From assembly GCA_963854835.1 (NCBI GenBank), contig OY978526.1, positions 86,852,846 to 86,916,845 of the forward strand: a DNA stretch of 64,000 bases. Reading direction: 5' to 3'. The DNA is from Megamerina dolium. Taxonomy: Eukaryota > Arthropoda > Insecta > Diptera > Megamerinidae. Positions 21,722-35,933 of this stretch are shown here, in pieces. How positions within the stretch are numbered: position 1 is the stretch's first letter; each line of letters starts with the position of its first letter. The notes beneath the pieces are model-generated. The model saw only the letters and a program-made list of their open reading frames with translations, did no database searches and had not been told where the DNA came from. The position numbers were made by a program, and so were the translations under genes.

Positions 21722-22450
21722 AACTCCTTCTTCTTCTTCTTCTTCTTCTTCTTATGTGGCCATAACAACCGATGATCGATTTAGGTCGAACATATAACGC
21801 GGCGACGTCTTCTATGTTCTAAGCTTGCTGACACCAATTGGATATTCCAAGCGCCGTCAGGTTACCCAACACTTGATTTTTTCAACGGAGGTTTGGTCTT
21901 CCTCTTCTGCGTCGTCCACTATCAGCTTATGAATATAACACCTTCTTATCCGAAGCGTGCTCTTCCATTCGCTCGACATGACCCAGCTAGCGCAGCCGCT
22001 GGATTTTGATGCGCTTTACAATGTCAATATCGGCATACAGCTCGTACAGCTCAAAGTTGTACCTTATTCAATACCCGCAATCAACGCAAATAGTTCCGAA
22101 GATCCTGTGCAGAACTTTTCTCTTGAAAACTCCATGCATCCTCTAATCCATGGAGGAAATTGTCTAGACTTCTGCGCCATATGTTAGGACAGGAATAATG
22201 AGGGACTTGTAGAGTGTGATTTTCGATTTACGAGAGAAGGCTCGACTATTCAATTGCTTACTAAGCCCAAAGTAACATCAAAGTTAGCAGGAGTTATCCT
22301 CCGCATGATCTCCAGGCTGACGTCATTACAGTTTTTGATGCTGGTTCCAAGATAGACGAAGTCCTTCACCACCTCGAAAGTGTAATTGTCAACAGTGACG
22401 TGTTGTCCAAGACGCCGGAACTCTTTGTTTGTAGACACTAGGTACTTTTG
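21722..22450 (-). pseudogene. YADDIDIIG-type LINE relic, copy A (3' half)
   Basis: This minus-strand copy runs from KYLVSTNKEFRRLGQHVTVD and DFVYLGTSIKNCNDVSLEIM (22250-22450) through the post-RT region to a (TTC)n tract at 21722-21751, which in the sense direction is an (AAG)n tail. It carries stops, and the 5' half is absent. It lies directly against copy B in the same orientation, with both joined near the LINE-internal KYL(V/M)S block, as if copy A had inserted into or replaced the 3' end of copy B. Confidence 0.75.
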
Positions 22451-23800
22451 AGGCATGGTCTTCCCCTACGTCGTCGTCCTACGGCTGCCGTTTTAATCAT
22501 CTTTTTCGCCAAAGCTTCTTCATCCATACGCGCAACATGGTCTAGCCGCCGCAGACGTTGAATAGTGATGCGTGAGACTATGCCAATGTCATCGTAGAGC
22601 TCGTATAATTCGTGGTTCATTCGAATCCGATAGTCGTCACAGACGGGAACAGAATCTTTCTCTCGAACACCCCAAGCATGACTGTATCGGTCTGCGACAC
22701 AACCCATGCTTCCGCGCCATAGAGCAGCAAGGGTATGATGAGCGTTTTGTAGAGTGTCAGTTTTGTCGGGCGAGAGATGGCTCCACTCGTTGTTACTGAG
22801 TCCGTAGTAACGCCTATTAGTATCATTTTCGTTGTTAACGGCGGTCCCAAGGTAAGTAAATTCTTTGACAACTTCGAAAGAATACCTGTCCGCAACAACG
22901 TGGGAACCTGACACCGCGTCTCGCTGTTCGCGGAGAGCATATACTTCGATTTGACCTCGTTTACCGTCAAACCCAGTTTCGTTTTCGATCACAGAAAAGG
23001 CATCTTACATCTCGCTTACATCGTTTGATGATATCAATGTCAGCTCAGCATACGCAAGGAGCTGGACTCTTTTGTAGAAAATAGTGCCATTACTTACGAA
23101 GTACACCAGCTGTTTGCAATACCACTACCATTACAAAATTGAAGTCTTTACAGGAGAAAGGATCGTCATGTCTGAAACCCCGCATGGTATCAAGGGACTC
23201 GGAGAGGTCATTTTTTACCTTTACGAAGCTGTACGTGTTGCTCAACACCATTCTACAGAGCCTTATCAGCTTTGCAGGGATACCGAACTTCGAGATGGTA
23301 GCATACAGTTAAACTCGTATTGGGTTATCAAGCGCAGTTTTATAATCGACGAAGAGGTGATGGATGTCGATGTGCTTTTTGTGGATTTTTTTTCAGGATA
23401 TGGCGCTGTGTGAAGATCTGGTCGATGGTGAAGTTGCCACGTTGAAAGTAGCACTGAAAAGGTCCAATCAGTGTGTTGCCAAACGGCTTTCAGTACAGGG
23501 CAAAAGACACAGAGATTTTAATCATCAGGCATACATTTTGCTAGCCATATTTTGCAGATGAGCTCATCACCGCCGGCCTTAATCAATTCAGTACAATTAT
23601 TCGGCACTGGCCGCTTTGTTGTTCTAGAGTCGCTGGATCGCAACTCGGACTTCGTCATGGGTAGGCGGTGGTAAGTCCAAACCGTAGTCATCGATTGGTG
23701 TCATCGGATTACTTTCTCCAAGGGCGAATTTGTTGGTGTCATCGCCTGCAAGCCGTTTGGATGTATATGTTATAATAATAACTAATGAGCTGAAAAGCAA
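22451..23800 (-). pseudogene. YADDIDIIG-type LINE relic, copy B (RT domain)
   Basis: From 23800 downwards the minus strand gives YGLDLPPPTHDEVRVAIQRL (before RT), HHLFVDYKTALDNPI and FGIPAKLIRLCRMVL (RT palm), a degraded YADD region near 23030-23060, VKEFTYLGTAVNNENDT, LTLYKTLIIPLLLYGAEAW, YRIRMNHELYELYDDIGIV and QRLRRLDHVARM followed by GRRRRGRPCL near 22450-22500. The order is correct for the family, but the blocks sit in different frames. It is the longest copy of this LINE in the window and would serve best for reconstructing the family phylogeny. It is not functional. Confidence 0.8.
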
Positions 23801-23861
23801 TTTCATCATATTAATGTCCATTTAAAGAGTAGTTATGAGAAAATGGATATGAGGAAATATT

Positions 23862-25626
<1,765 letters not shown>

Positions 25627-26329
25627 TATATATATATATATTGTCCGGTGTATTCTTTTTACAAGCATATAAAATATTTAAAAGCAACTCACTCGCCTTG
25701 TTGTGGCTTATTTTTCGTATAGGGAATATGTGTGATAGAAACCATGCATATTTAAGGACTTAAATACATACTAAAGTACTGCATTTCATCATCATCGACT
25801 GCTTGATTAAATTATGTTCACTCAAATATATTATATAAATCACACAAATCCATGAGTACCCTAGAGTAACAATCTACTTTGCTTCGTTGAGTACATAGTG
25901 TTATTATGTTCGTTTGGTTTAAAAACTTCATCAATTGGAAATCAACGAGCCATACAAATGTGAATTATTAATCATCAAAGTCAAATACATGCACATACCA
26001 ATACAAAAGTGCCATCATTTTGAAATCTTCCAATTTGTTCCGCAAGCTCAACAAATTCGAATACATTTATACGCATTGTCCTATAACATAAGTGATATAT
26101 TTATTATGAGAATTTCTACTAGTCAACCCTTTGTTCAAGCTATTGAAGCATGAAATTTTCAATGCGAATGAAAATGTAAATCATAAATACTGGAAAAATA
26201 TAATACTTATAGTACATATAGAACTAAATATGTAGTAGTAAGAAAGAAGCAATGATTTTGTAATCGTTGTACATTTTTTCAATGCAATCTACTGATTTCA
26301 ATAAGACAGCGTAGAATGTTGTAGGAGGA
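25627..26329. other. AT-rich stretch without recognisable gene
   Basis: Apart from the residual TA run at 25627-25641, nothing is recognised here. Confidence 0.5.
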
Positions 26330-26765
26330 GGACCGAATTCCGCACGATTGCCTATCCACCGACACTAGAGGAGTGTTCGGCTCGGTATGATGGTACTACT
26401 TCTACTTGTTTTATTTTTGGATTTTATTTTCTTTGTTTTTACAATTTCAATGCTTTAGTATAATTTCTTATTTATATTTCTGAAGGATCAGTCATCTGGC
26501 AGATCAGTCTAAGCAGAAGTCTCCAAGTGACTGATAGCGGTGTACAGTAGACTGACACAGGAGTCTTCTGTATCCAGCATCCTTGCCGCACACAGTGAGG
26601 AGGGAGACCTTTTGTAGCAATATGCAGGAACAGCCAACGTGGAGACGGGTGGTTGATCAAAATGACCCCAGGCAGAGTAGAGGGCTCGCAGGCGACTACT
26701 TAAATGAGCTATGGATATTGACTGCCTCGCTAAAGCAAGAACTACTTATAACCGCCATGCGATAT
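26330..26765. other. GC-richer segment of unknown origin
   Basis: The segments 26330-26400 and 26485-26765 stand out in base composition. Short open frames on both strands (26472-26660 minus, 26583-26795 plus) have no motif I can name. A transposon fragment is the likeliest explanation, but it is unproven. Confidence 0.35.
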
Positions 26766-28439
26766 CAAAAATCAAAAAAAAAAATATTTTATTAGATTTA
26801 GTACTGAATTAAATCACCATTTTGATTGATTCTCTTAACAACTCTTGTTACGTACATTGATTAGAACTTACTTTGTAGTGGCTATAGTAGTTTAATTGAA
26901 GTTACCCCGCTTTTAATTGCACTTCGATGCAATTGCAGCTTTCAATCAACTAAAACATTTATCAGTGCGATCAGTGTCCAATTAAGAACTCAGTAAGTGC
27001 TTGTGTGTATGCACTTATCGAATAACTTTGCCATTGCTTAACGTAAAGGTAGTCCAGGAACTCTTGCTTACAAGCATGTAGGATACACCTACATGTACAT
27101 TGTATGTACATAGAAAAACACAATTTCTTCATTTCGTTGAACAATTCAATTTTTCATTTGCTCAAAATGCCACTGTTTTAATTTAATTCCATTTTAATTC
27201 TTTTATTTTCTTTATATACAACAACAAAAGCAAAAAAAAAATATTGCTTTCTTATATAACACATTTTTATCGTTTTCTCATTTCATTGCACACACACACA
27301 CACACATACACGCAATCATACCCGATTTGTTTTTGTTCACTATCTGGGTCATGGCTTATTTGCTTCTGCGACAATTATTTCTTTCAACATTTATCTCTTT
27401 GACACCTCTCCACGAATTATATTGCATATATACATATGTAGGCTCGTATATACATTTTTAAGTATGTGCATATAAACATATATGTATATATACATAAATG
27501 GAGTGAAAAATGTTGCTTTGTGGTGCTTTCTTTCTGAATTATAAAATTAAGTGAGAAATGGATTTAAAAACATTTTGAATTTTAATTTTAATTTAATTTC
27601 GATATCGTATTGGAAAGTGTATCAGTTTAATTACTTTTTTGTGATCAACAACATACTTACGCGTGTATAAATTATAATCATTTGAATTGTGTATATATGC
27701 ATATATATTTTATTAACTACTTACCTACAGCTTACTTTCGGCTGTGAGAAATTCCAAATGTTGACATGTTCTCCAGTGATTGGTCTTTTCACTAAAGGTT
27801 GGATCATCCTCTCGCCTGTCTCATTCAATAGGTTTCGAATACAGTGCCTTCTTGGCTGAAGCTTAATTCTCTACCACTTTTCACACCGCATAATAAGAAC
27901 TACCCAGTGCTAATATCGAATGATTATGTATCAACACCAATCTATGATAGTAACAGCCATACATTGAATATATTAGTGACTATATTTACATTTTGTTTAC
28001 TGATTTTCTTTGTGGTTCTGATACTTTCTTTTGCCTACTTGATAAGTGACCATAATGTGTTAAATACATACACACAGCATACAGCAACATAAAACCAAGT
28101 TCAATGCAATAAAGTTGATTACCAACCATATCATTTACATACGCACTTATGGTGCTATTGTATTTACCATATAAGAACACACAGATAAAACACATACACA
28201 TTTGAATCAACATATATTTCAATGTCATTCTCTATCTCCCTCTGTCCTCTATCTCATCAACACCAATGTGGTCATCGTACTATATGAGGTATATGAAAAA
28301 TATCCAAAACGAATTTCAACCAATTTTCCCCAAAATGATAATTTACCTCATTACATTAATTACTTAATTTGCAGAAAAACTTTTGTTGGTTCATTTCGAT
28401 CCTTTTATTCATCATGATGTTATTATTTATGATGAAAAC
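26766..28439. other. AT-rich stretch with a short (CA)n repeat
   Basis: A CA dinucleotide run occurs at 27291-27307 and TATATG-type repeats at 27425-27500. The open frame at 27844-28092 has a hydrophobic stretch but no start context or homology I can support. Confidence 0.5.
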
Positions 28440-29965
28440 AAAAACAGCATCAGCAGCAATAACAGCAATAACTATTGGCATGGTAATATCCAACATATTG
28501 ACAAATACGAAAAAAGACGCATAAGTGATTTGACGGCGAAGAAGGACGCATAAAAAAACTTTGACAACATAAGACGCACAAACATAATAGAGGGCGAAAA
28601 ATGACGAGTAAACATAATTCACGACGAAGAACGACGCGTAACCATATTGCCATTTATCCAAACAATGGTGTATTTTACTTTTTATTGTATATAATTTGGG
28701 TTATAGATAAGTTAAAGGCGTCTTCATCATCAACAGTACCAGCAGTAAGCATTGGCATATTAATATCCAACATATCGTCGAATATTAAATAAGACGCACG
28801 AGTCTTTTGACGTTGACGAAGGACGCATAAAAAAAATAAGACGATGTAAGACGCGTAAACATAGTTGAAGGGAAAAAATACGAGTAAACATAATTGATGA
28901 CGAAGAAAGGCGCGAAAATAGAGTTGAAGACGAAGGAAGCCGCGTAACCATATTTCCATTTATCCGACCGACTGGTAATTATTAGTGTATTTTATTTTTT
29001 TATTGTATATAATTTGGGTTATGGATTACTTAAAGGCGTCTTCATCATCAACAGCAACAGATGTAAGCATTGGCATGGTAATATCCAACATATCGTCGAA
29101 TATGAAGAAAAACGCAAGAGAATTTTAACGACGAAGAAGGCCGCATAAAAAAATTAAGACAAAGTAAGACGCATAAACATAGCTGACGGCGAAAAAGACG
29201 CATAAATAGAGTTGACGACGAAGAAAGACGCGTAACGATATTGGCATTTATCCAAACGATTGGTAATTATTAGTGTATTTTATTTTTTATTGTATATAAT
29301 TTGTGTTAAGGATTAGTTAAAGGTGTGTTCATCATCAACAGTAACAGCAGTAAGCATTGGCATTATAATATCAAACATATCGTCGAATACGAAGAATGAA
29401 AGACGCACGATTTTTTTGACGGCGAAGAAGGACGCGTGAAAAAAATCAGACGATGTAAGACGCGTAAACATAGAAGAAAAATGAGTAAATAGAGTTGAAG
29501 ACAAGGAAAGACACGTAAATACAGTTGACGACAAAGGAACACCCGCAACCATATTATCATTTATCCGAACGACTGGTAATTATAAGTATATTGTATTTTT
29601 TATTGTATATAATTTGCCTTATGGGTTGGTTGAGGGCGTTTTCATTATCAACAATAACAGCAGTAAGCATTGGCATGGTAATATCTTTTGTCTTTTGACG
29701 GCGAAAAAAGTCGCGTCATAAAAATTAAGACAAAGTAAACGCGTAAACATAGTTGACGGCGAAAACAGACGAGTAAACATAATTAAAGACGAAGAAAGAC
29801 GCATAAATAGAGTTGATGTCGAAGAAAGACGCGTAAATAAAGTTGACGACGAAGAAAGACGCGTAACCATATTATCATTTATCCGACCGATTGATAATTA
29901 TTAGTGAATTTTATTTTTTTATTATATATAATTTGCATTATGGATTGGTTGAAGGCGTCTTACTT
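28440..29965. repeat. Hierarchical tandem repeat: 30-bp subunits in units of about 300 bp
   Basis: A TTTTATTGTATATAATTTG marker recurs near 28682, 28998, 29288, 29597 and 29915, giving higher-order units of roughly 290-318 bp. Each unit has an anchor (TATAATTTG, GGCGTCTTCATCATCAACA, AGCATTGGCAT.GTAATATC) and then several 30-bp subunits of the type GACGAAGAAAGACGCGTAAA. At 29772-29861 three exact-length 30-bp subunits stand in a row. Because 30 is a multiple of three, the minus strand stays open for short runs with a 10-residue periodicity (TRLSSSSTLF, TRLSSTSTLF). That is a by-product of the repeat, and I do not call a protein. Confidence 0.9.
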
Positions 29966-31190
29966 CGCCATCAAATGAAATTCTATTACTACAAGTGACG
30001 TTAATAGAATGGTTTGAAAACTTAATATAGCAGCTTAGTTAAATTAAAAATATACAATAATGCATTACGAAAAATAATAACGGAAATTAAACACATTTAT
30101 AGTTTATCTTCAATCAACACTAACAACAATAAAATAAATACAAATTCTAATCCTATTGTTACCATCTCAAAAGGGACAAAAATGCATGTTAACTTTTGAC
30201 ACACATTCAATCATACTCACATATTAAAGAAAATTGAGAAAAAAGGATATGGGTATTATGACTAGCATTGTCATAACTGTCAAATGGACTTACCATAATC
30301 CCAACGATGAATCGAAAATGTTACAAATTCATTTTTCGTTTACGTCCACTCTTCCACTTTCGTGCATTGATTAGATTTTATCGAATAATAGATAAAGAAA
30401 CAAAACAATCACAATCTGAACGAATAAAATATGTACGTGTGTAGTGGAAATATCAAGTAAAACTAGTGAAAACTATCGAATCAATACAACAACAACATTG
30501 CAAACTACAATAACACCAACGAGTTGAGTGGCATACTTACAGGCGAGTTAGTAAACGATTTTCTTAGCTTTTTGTCACTTCTTGTTTACACACAGCTATT
30601 TGCTGATGTTAGTATAGATTGTTGCATCTTAGCAAGATAACTGGCAGCTGTTACTTGGCTGCTTCATGTTCCACTTTCATTAGCAAATAAATTTCCGCAT
30701 TTATGGCGACTTACTTTCAAATATCCACGAATCGAGTGACCTATTTTAGGAGTATGTGTGTCGGAGTGCATGTATATGCTTTAGTGCCTCCTACTATACC
30801 AGTGCTCAGTCACTATGCACATAATAATTATACTAATATTGAAATATGTAACTACTGTGCATTCCAAATGAGTAAAGAGAGTGAGAAAGAGAGAGAGAAA
30901 TATGAAGTAGGTACATAATTATGCACTTTTAATTTAAAATAAAGTCTGGCATATTTTTCAATAGACGAAATGAACGTAGCATGTAATTATGATTGGATTG
31001 TAATTGTTGATGAAAAAAAAAATTATTCTCACTGTAAAATGTTGGAAATTCGTTTAAAACTGTGCTAAAATAAAAGTGCTGCTCTTGAAACAATAATGAT
31101 TTAATTATGAAAATTATTTAGTGAAATTTTCATTATGATGGCAAACTGAAAACATTTAGTTTGATAAGTAAAAAAAAAAATAAATATGTT
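29966..31190. other. AT-rich stretch without recognisable gene
   Basis: No coding or repeat homology is recognised. The open frame at 30703-30918 has no motif. Confidence 0.5.
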
Positions 31191-31480
31191 GCACTTAAAG
31201 CCCCAAAGGGCTCATTGGCCGAGCTTCTCTTCCATTACTGTTGTGCGTCTTAAATTTGGACAGTATTAGAAGGGACCTACTTATTTTTGCCGGTTCCGAA
31301 CGGCAGAACACTTGTGACATCACTTTTTCTGAGCTTTGTCACAGAGTTCTTTAAGAAGCTTTTTCATGGCAAGTTGTTACTGTCGGAAGAATTGATATTA
31401 AATTTGTTATGCATCAGCCGGGGATTAAACCACGACCTACAGATCAGAAGGCGAACACACTAACCACTGAGCTACGGCAC
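31191..31480 (-). repeat. tRNA-derived SINE, copy 3
   Basis: On the minus strand it runs from GTGCCGTAGCTCAGTGGTTAG (31480) to CTTTAAGTGC (31191), followed in the sense direction by AACATATTTA and a T-run tail. About 55 bp of the body (the ATTGCCAATTGCTTGCCGAC part present in copies 2 and 5) is missing after 31395. A short match (ACTTAT beside both ends) may be the target-site duplication. The B box reads GGTTTAATCCC, one change from the other copies. Confidence 0.88.
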
Positions 31481-31695
31481 CCATAAGTACATGTAACTAA
31501 AATTTGAGAGATTTTTATAGAAAATATATTCTAAAATACGTTAGCTAATTTTTTGTTGTTGTAATTACTTAGACAGAGAACCTCTTTTGTCTGAAATTCG
31601 AGCAAGAAGTCAAATTGTATTACGGACCAATCCCTCTCACAAAAAAATAAATATCCATAACTAAAAGCTATTTAAGCAAATATAATATCCGATTC
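31481..31695. other. Short unassigned gap
   Basis: AT-rich sequence between SINE and LINE relic with no recognised feature. Confidence 0.5.
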
Positions 31696-32222
31696 TTCTT
31701 CTTCTTCTTAAGCGGCCATAACAAGCGGCACTTGTCTACTCTGTTCATCGCTTGATGGCGCCAATTGGATATTTCAAGCGCCACCAGCTTACCCAACACT
31801 TGATTCTTCCAACGGAGGTTTGGTCGTCCTCTTCTGCTTCGTCCTCCAGCGGGTGCCGTGATAAAATACCCTCTTCGCTAGAGCGTCTTCTTCCATTCGC
31901 TCGACATGACTCAGCAAGCGCAGCCGCTGAATTTTGATTCGCCTGACTATCTGAATGTCAGCATACAGCTCATACAGCTCATCGCTGTACTTTTTTCGAT
32001 ACTCGTCCTCTCATTCGTGATGGAAATTGTCAGGACAGGACAGGAATACATAATGAGGGGTAGAGTGTGATTTTCGATTTTCGAGAGAGAGCTCGACTAC
32101 TCAATTGTAGCTGTACATGCTATCGTCCGACCATATACTCGGCAGGTAGGCCATCTGAACATGCTGCTTTGTTGTTCTTCATCCTCATGATGGCTGTTTT
32201 AACCTCGTCGTGCTCATATCTG
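31696..32222 (-). pseudogene. YADDIDIIG-type LINE relic with large internal deletion
   Basis: The 3' end (31696-32105) matches copy A at 21722, including the TTC tract that corresponds to the sense-strand GAA tail. At about 32106 it jumps to a block near 32110-32222 that reads on the minus strand DEVKTAIMRMKNNKAACSDG, the segment just before the RT domain. The whole RT catalytic core is therefore deleted, joining the pre-RT to the post-RT region. It is dead. Confidence 0.78.
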
Positions 32223-33259
32223 ATTACCAAATTTATTATTCAATAAAGAATCATGTATACAATATGCTTATTTAAATTGAATATTATGCTTATGCTCTCT
32301 TATGACATTTCTCAGCAAATTTTAGTTGTCAATACCAATATTCATTTATCGAATTTTAAGTTAATGTTTATGTCTCTCTGGTGTAAAATATGACACATTT
32401 CAATGCAATTTGCACAAAATTAAGATAAACAACATAATATCCGAGGAAAAAGCAACATCAACGATAAAAAAGGGTAATCATATCAATGCTAACGACAACA
32501 AATTGTATCAACAACTAATGTTTGCAACGAAGTGGCAATCATCAGGAAACCGCCAAGGAAATATATCATAAGCAACAGCAGTATTAGCTTACGTAAAAGT
32601 TATGTTTTATACATTTTCATCAAAGATGGAACTAAATTGTTCACATTTCAAAAATTGTAAAACTTTCTAGAGCTGAATCCAAGCGTACACTGCACACTAA
32701 TTTATTTGAATTGAAATATTTATTTTTGTTTTTCAGCTTGTACTAGAATGTGCAATTTTCTTCAATATTATTTCCTCCTACTGATACATGTGCATCCACT
32801 TACCCTGCTCTGCATGTATTCTACCATACTATGTGCTATGTCTTTTGGGTCACATCAGCATCATAATGACCATCTTCCATTGCGTTATCTTAAAGTTCAT
32901 TTAGTTGAGTAGTAGTTGAAACTACAATTCCACTAGCTGTTGCTACTTTTTCTTCATTCAATTCTGATTATGTGTATTGCAATGAAAAAGCAAATTCATA
33001 CTTAGCTACTTCATTTCTCTATCTCTGCAGAGCACAAGATATATTTAGTGCCGGATGGACGCCTTCAAAGTTTTACTCTCCCAGAGCACAAAACAAAAAA
33101 AAAAAAAAACTTTTACATTCCATTTTCATATTTTGCACTTGCTTCTATTAAGCAATTTACTTGTTTAAGTTTTTATTTTTTGATCTTCATTTTGTACCAG
33201 AATGTTCAATACTGTCCGACAAATGTCGACAAATGTATGACCAAGTTCTATATATTCTT
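32223..33259. other. AT-rich stretch without recognisable gene
   Basis: No recognisable feature. Open frames are short and low-complexity. Confidence 0.5.
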
Positions 33260-33556
33260 AAAGTAGAGCTAAAAAGTAGTTACATCTGACTGATAGTTTT
33301 TTAAATTAATTCGCTTTTACGTTAAGTAATTTTCTTATTGAAAATTACTGGTTGGACGAAAGTAGGGCTAAAAAGTAATTACACCTGACTGATCGTTTTT
33401 TCAGATCAATTCGCTTATATTTTTTACAGGTAAAATAGTATTCAATTAATATTACTCATACGACTTTTTATTAAAAACAATTTTGCGTCTAAAAAACATT
33501 AACGAATTTATCTAGAAAAACGGCCAGATGTGAGCATCTCTCTTTAGCCCTACTTT
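33260..33556. repeat. Small TIR element (MITE-like) with a 99-bp end duplication
   Basis: AAAGTAGGGCTAAA at 33359 is inverted as TTTAGCCCTACTTT at 33543-33556. A second left end, AAAGTAGAGCTAAAAAGTAG, sits exactly 99 bases upstream at 33260, and both left copies continue with TTACA(T/C)CTGACTGAT and a shared TTCGCTT(T/A)TA stretch. There is no coding capacity. The superfamily is unknown and no target-site duplication is clear. Confidence 0.65.
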
Positions 33557-35365
33557 AGGTATATATAAGTCCTACTGATGTGTGCAAGCAAAAGTTGAAT
33601 TTTGTCGGACGGTGTAGTTAAAATACACATACAGCTTTTATGTTTATTGTTTATTATTAAAGGAACAGATTTCTTGTTTTCTTACGAAATAAACAAAAAA
33701 ATTCAAAATTTCATAAAAAAAGTTGTCATATATGTGAATCTTAATTGAATTTTTAGTAATAATATAACAAAATTTCAATAGAAAACACAAATTTTCAGAC
33801 AAAGCCAGACTACAAACAAATACGATTCAAATTACCTCTGCTGGCATATTATTTCATATATGTATAACCTTGAACAAATACAAATCAGATGTTGTCATTG
33901 TTCATGCATTGCTTTTGCGTTGTTATCACCAATTGGCTAACCAAAATATATAATGCCTAAAGCACCAGTTTCGATTATATTCTTATTTAGTTTTATTTTA
34001 TGAAGACAACTAAAAAGAAATGCTTCATTCATTTTGCTAGAATATTTATGAATACAAAAAATTTCAGAATTTTAATAATTTGCAATGAATGTTGTCATCA
34101 GTAAATTACATACATGCATATAACTATATAACATACATATAACGATCTCATTATCGCTGTCTTTCAAGTTCAACAGTTGGCAACATTTCACAATTTGACA
34201 ATAAACAGCTGTGCGAGAACTAAATTACAGCAGCAGTACTTTGATGCATTGTCTTTCTTCTTGGTAGATTTACTTTCATATATTTGGATATTATCATTCT
34301 TAAAAGACAATTGGGATTAATTTCTTCAATTTATATCCATTTGCAATTTTCACACTACGTACACATATATAATACATACATATATACATGTTGCTGCATC
34401 ATCTTGAAACATATTACTCTCTTTTTTTGAGCATAGCAATTGCTTGACGCAACATATTCATCACGAAGATTACATTGGATTGTAACAAAATGAAAATAAA
34501 TGACAATAAACTCAGTTGATTTTCCCACCAGAGATTGATTTGATGGATGACATACAAATTTAAATTCACCAGTATGCAATGTACTATATTTGTATATCTA
34601 GAAATACCAGTGTAGTTGTACATTTTCTTAAATATTCGAATTTAATGAGAAAATATGACTTATATTGAAAAAACTTTTATTTGAAAACTGTTTGTAAAAA
34701 CAACTCAAATAGAAAATTTACAGTGACTGAAGAACTTTATTATTAGTATTTCCATGTTAGACGCGCTGCACTTAAAGTACTCAAAGAATGAGTTCGAATT
34801 CGTTGAGTGTTTTGCCTTCTAAAAAAATCGTGATTTATTGTGGTGCAAAGTAGAGAATTAACTACATATGCATAATATCGAATATGGTAAAAAAAATTTC
34901 ATAGTTCATATGCACGCTGCATCACATCGCAACGTCAGTTAGTTTCACTTTTTCTAACGTGCATGAGCATGAAGGCTTTTATAAGTAATGTGGAGTTGAC
35001 GAAAGGAAAAATTAGAATTGAAATTAAATTAAATTGAAATCACTCACTCGTATATGGACAATAATGAAATATATATATTTCTTTAAATTCCAATATATGA
35101 TTTTATTTATCTTTTTGATTATTTCAATAGTATCTAAAATGATGGAATACATTAAAAGAAATATTATCAGAATCCTAGCAAGAAGAGTTCCGTTCACATA
35201 ACCTAGTAACATGATGCTCACGAGTGTCATTTTAATAGTCACACAACCCTGCTTTTTACTATCACATGTTTGCCTCAATACAAGTTATATGCATCTATCC
35301 TTATTACACTTATTGGTTTTTACCCTACAATTTAAATACTGTTTTCAGTCAATGCCGCACACATA
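33557..35365. other. AT-rich stretch without recognisable gene
   Basis: Nothing recognised on either strand. Overlapping open frames at 34355-34623 and 35024-35278 lack motifs. Confidence 0.5.
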
Positions 35366-35427
35366 GTGAAGTAGCTAAGTGGTTAGGCATGAGCTCTGCA
35401 TTGGGAGGGACCTCGGTTCAAATCTCG
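35366..35427 (+). repeat. tRNA-like SINE head, plus orientation
   Basis: GTAGCTAAGTGGTTAGG (A-box-like) and GGTTCAAATCTCG (B-box-like) lie at the right distance for a tRNA-derived promoter. The 3' acceptor side does not pair, and an AT-rich tail follows directly, so this is a SINE head or decayed tRNA pseudogene rather than a tRNA gene. Confidence 0.6.
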
Positions 35428-35590
35428 AAAATATATATTTACTCATTTTCATTTAAAAATAAAAATTAATTACATACAATTTTATTAGAAACAACATAAA
35501 TTTTTATGTAAAAAAGTAATTATTAATGCACCTATAAGAGGTATAGAGGAAAGCAAATTTGTTTTTTGCGTCACAAAAACTATTTGCTTA

Positions 35591-35750
35591 CTATTTGCCC
35601 TAAGAATTGCCAATCGCTTGCCGACATGACATCATCGGTATTCATCATTCGAAATAAATTATGAATTAAAATTGCGTTTCCATAGCCGGGATCGAACTCA
35701 CTACACCTACAGATCGGAAAGTGAACGTGCTAACCACTTAGCTACGGCAA
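35591..35750 (-). repeat. tRNA-derived SINE, diverged copy (5' half)
   Basis: Minus strand: TTGCCGTAGCTAAGTGGTTAG at 35750 downward, a B box GAGTTCGATCCCGGCT, then the body block ending GTCGGCAAGCGATTGGCAAT at about 35591. It shares the head and the first body block with copies 2 and 5 but lacks their 3' half. It is an older or separate subfamily. Confidence 0.78.
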
Positions 35751-35933
35751 CATATAAAAATATAGTTCATTTTTACATTTAAGCAATTAAAAAAATGACA
35801 ACCTCAAAATCGGTTTATTTTTTCATTTTGTTGGTTATATTGTATGAAATTAATTTTCAATGAGCTAAGTGACAAGAAAGTGTAAAACTCGAATAAGATA
35901 TTCATGAAAGTTACTGCATACGGTATACATATA

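Noticed and set aside
28356..29870. Series of minus-strand Ser/Leu/Phe-rich open frames in the tandem repeat
   Set aside because: They follow from a 30-bp repeat that is a multiple of three; no start context, conserved length or shared frame across units was seen.
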